From: Sphaerotilus montanus
Lineage (GTDB): Bacteria > Pseudomonadota > Gammaproteobacteria > Burkholderiales > Burkholderiaceae_C
NCBI RefSeq assembly: GCF_013410775.1
Contig: NZ_JACCFH010000001.1
Coordinates: 2,914,001 to 2,978,000, forward strand
Direction: 5' to 3'
Length of the DNA stretch: 64,000 nt
Part shown: positions 63,384 to 64,000 of the stretch, piece after piece
Position numbering within the stretch: position 1 is the first letter of the stretch
How the letters are laid out: every line of letters starts with the position of its first letter
The notes under the pieces: model-generated
The model's database searches: none
Seen by the model: only the letters and a program-made list of their open reading frames with translations
Told to the model about the DNA's origin: nothing
Made by a program: the position numbers and the translations under genes

Positions 63384-64000
63384 AGCGGTTCCTCCGCGTC
63401 GAGTGCCTTGAGCCAGTCGAGCGCTGCTTGCCGGCGTTGCGCCTCGGTCCGCTGGTCCTTCAGAAAGCGGTCGAGGATGCGCCGGGTCATCAACTGGCCG
63501 AGTGGCCCCTGCGCCACCAGTTCCGGGTACCGCTCCAGGTCACCCAGGCGCACCAGTCGGCTGTCTCCCTCCGTCGTGTCCCGGTAGCAGCACACCACAT
63601 CCCCCAGCGCGGCGTCTGGCAAGGCATCCAGCAGGGCCGGGTTGTGCGAGGTCAGCAGCACACGCAACTGCCGCTCGGCAGCGATGGCCTGAATCTGGCG
63701 CACCAGTGTTTCGGCGCGGCTTGGGTGGACGCCGTTGTCGATTTCCTCGATCACGACCAAGGCTCCGATGGGGGCGGTGAGCAGCGCTGCGCCAATCGCC
63801 AGCACCCGCAGCGTGCCGTCCGACAGCAACGGCGCATCCACAGTCCGGCTCTGGTGGCCGAAGGTCTCGACCAGCCGCACCATCACGTCACTGCGCTCGG
63901 TCTTGATGAACTGCACGTCGCTGATGTCCTGCTCGGGCAGCGAGCGGATGAAATCGAGCAGGCGCGCCTTCTTGCTGTCCGTCTGGCAGATCTGGAACAG
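63380..64000 (-). CDS. AAA/ABC-type ATPase (RecF/OLD-like), partial, 5' end off window
   Basis: The visible C-terminal 206 residues belong to an SMC/RecF-like ATPase with the ABC signature-like LLSDGTLRVLAIGAALL, Walker B LVVIEEIDNGVHPSR and the H-loop in VLLTSHNPALLDALPDAAL. The Walker A region lies beyond the right edge; the frame is open from 64000 (LFQICQTDSKKARLLDFIRS). Such AAA_15/AAA_21-type ATPases commonly pair with nuclease or TOPRIM partners in defence modules. Here it is coupled to the PIN protein downstream by a four-base overlap. Confidence 0.85.
   Translation of the reverse strand: MFQICQTDSKKARLLDFIRSLPEQDISDVQFIKTERSDVMVRLVETFGHQSRTVDAPLLSDGTLRVLAIGAALLTAPIGALVVIEEIDNGVHPSRAETLVRQIQAIAAERQLRVLLTSHNPALLDALPDAALGDVVCCYRDTTEGDSRLVRLGDLERYPELVAQGPLGQLMTRRILDRFLKDQRTEAQRRQAALDWLKALDAEEPL

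Overview
The window is GC-rich DNA (coding regions roughly 65-70 percent GC by eye) from a betaproteobacterium. The gene families and the bifunctional glucokinase/RpiR protein point to Burkholderiales. The load of sugar ABC transporters next to copper oxidase genes would fit the Sphaerotilus/Leptothrix group, but no rRNA or other phylogenetic marker is present, so the genus is a guess. I see no phage, integrase, insertion sequence, tRNA, rRNA or CRISPR. Most of the window is a carbohydrate-utilisation island of complete ABC uptake operons, each with its own glycosidases and repressor.

Layout. (1) 1-6.7 kb, minus strand: LacI regulator, UgpC-type ATPase, GH42 beta-galactosidase, sugar-binding protein and a permease cut by the left edge. 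(2) 6.9-16.3 kb, plus strand: a second sugar transporter without its own ATPase, a GH4 alpha-galactosidase-like enzyme and a LacI regulator, followed by overlapping genes for a macrodomain protein, a GNAT acetyltransferase and molybdate transport modABC. (3) 16.4-22.8 kb: a third sugar transporter with a GH32/GH43-like beta-propeller hydrolase and an ATPase, convergent with a LacI regulator. (4) 22.8-39.6 kb: a glucokinase-RpiR fusion regulator divergent from an alpha-glucoside operon holding a binding protein, two permeases, two tandem GH13 alpha-glucosidases, an ATPase, a third GH13 enzyme, an amylosucrase and a 1097-residue homologue of eukaryotic phosphorylase kinase alpha/beta subunits. 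(5) 39.6-41.7 kb: a Gfo/Idh/MocA oxidoreductase and a small porin. (6) 42-52.5 kb: myo-inositol catabolism iolCDEB divergent from a ribose-type inositol ABC transporter and an RpiR regulator (IolR-like); iolG lies about 10 kb further on at 61.9 kb. (7) 52.5-57.4 kb: a small membrane protein, a NhaR-type LysR regulator, ilvD, a TerC-family membrane protein and an unknown anchored protein. (8) 57.6-61.8 kb: a SCO-type copper protein, a Tat-exported multicopper oxidase and, convergently, a cytochrome c fused to a periplasmic-binding-protein-like domain. (9) 62.9-64 kb: a PIN-domain protein overlapping an AAA/ABC-type ATPase that runs off the right edge.

How the parts work together: the transporters import alpha- and beta-galactosides, probable fructosides and alpha-glucosides; cytoplasmic hydrolases split them; glucokinase phosphorylates glucose and its fused RpiR domain probably senses a sugar phosphate. 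Amylosucrase could turn imported sucrose directly into intracellular alpha-glucan. Operator-like palindromes can be read next to most of these units. The most promising items for follow-up are the phosphorylase-kinase-like protein beside amylosucrase, a REP/BIME-like palindromic repeat read in frame inside the beta-galactosidase gene, the SCO/multicopper oxidase/cytochrome-PBP cassette, the inositol regulon with GGAA-N6-TTCC sites, and the edge ATPase-PIN pair.
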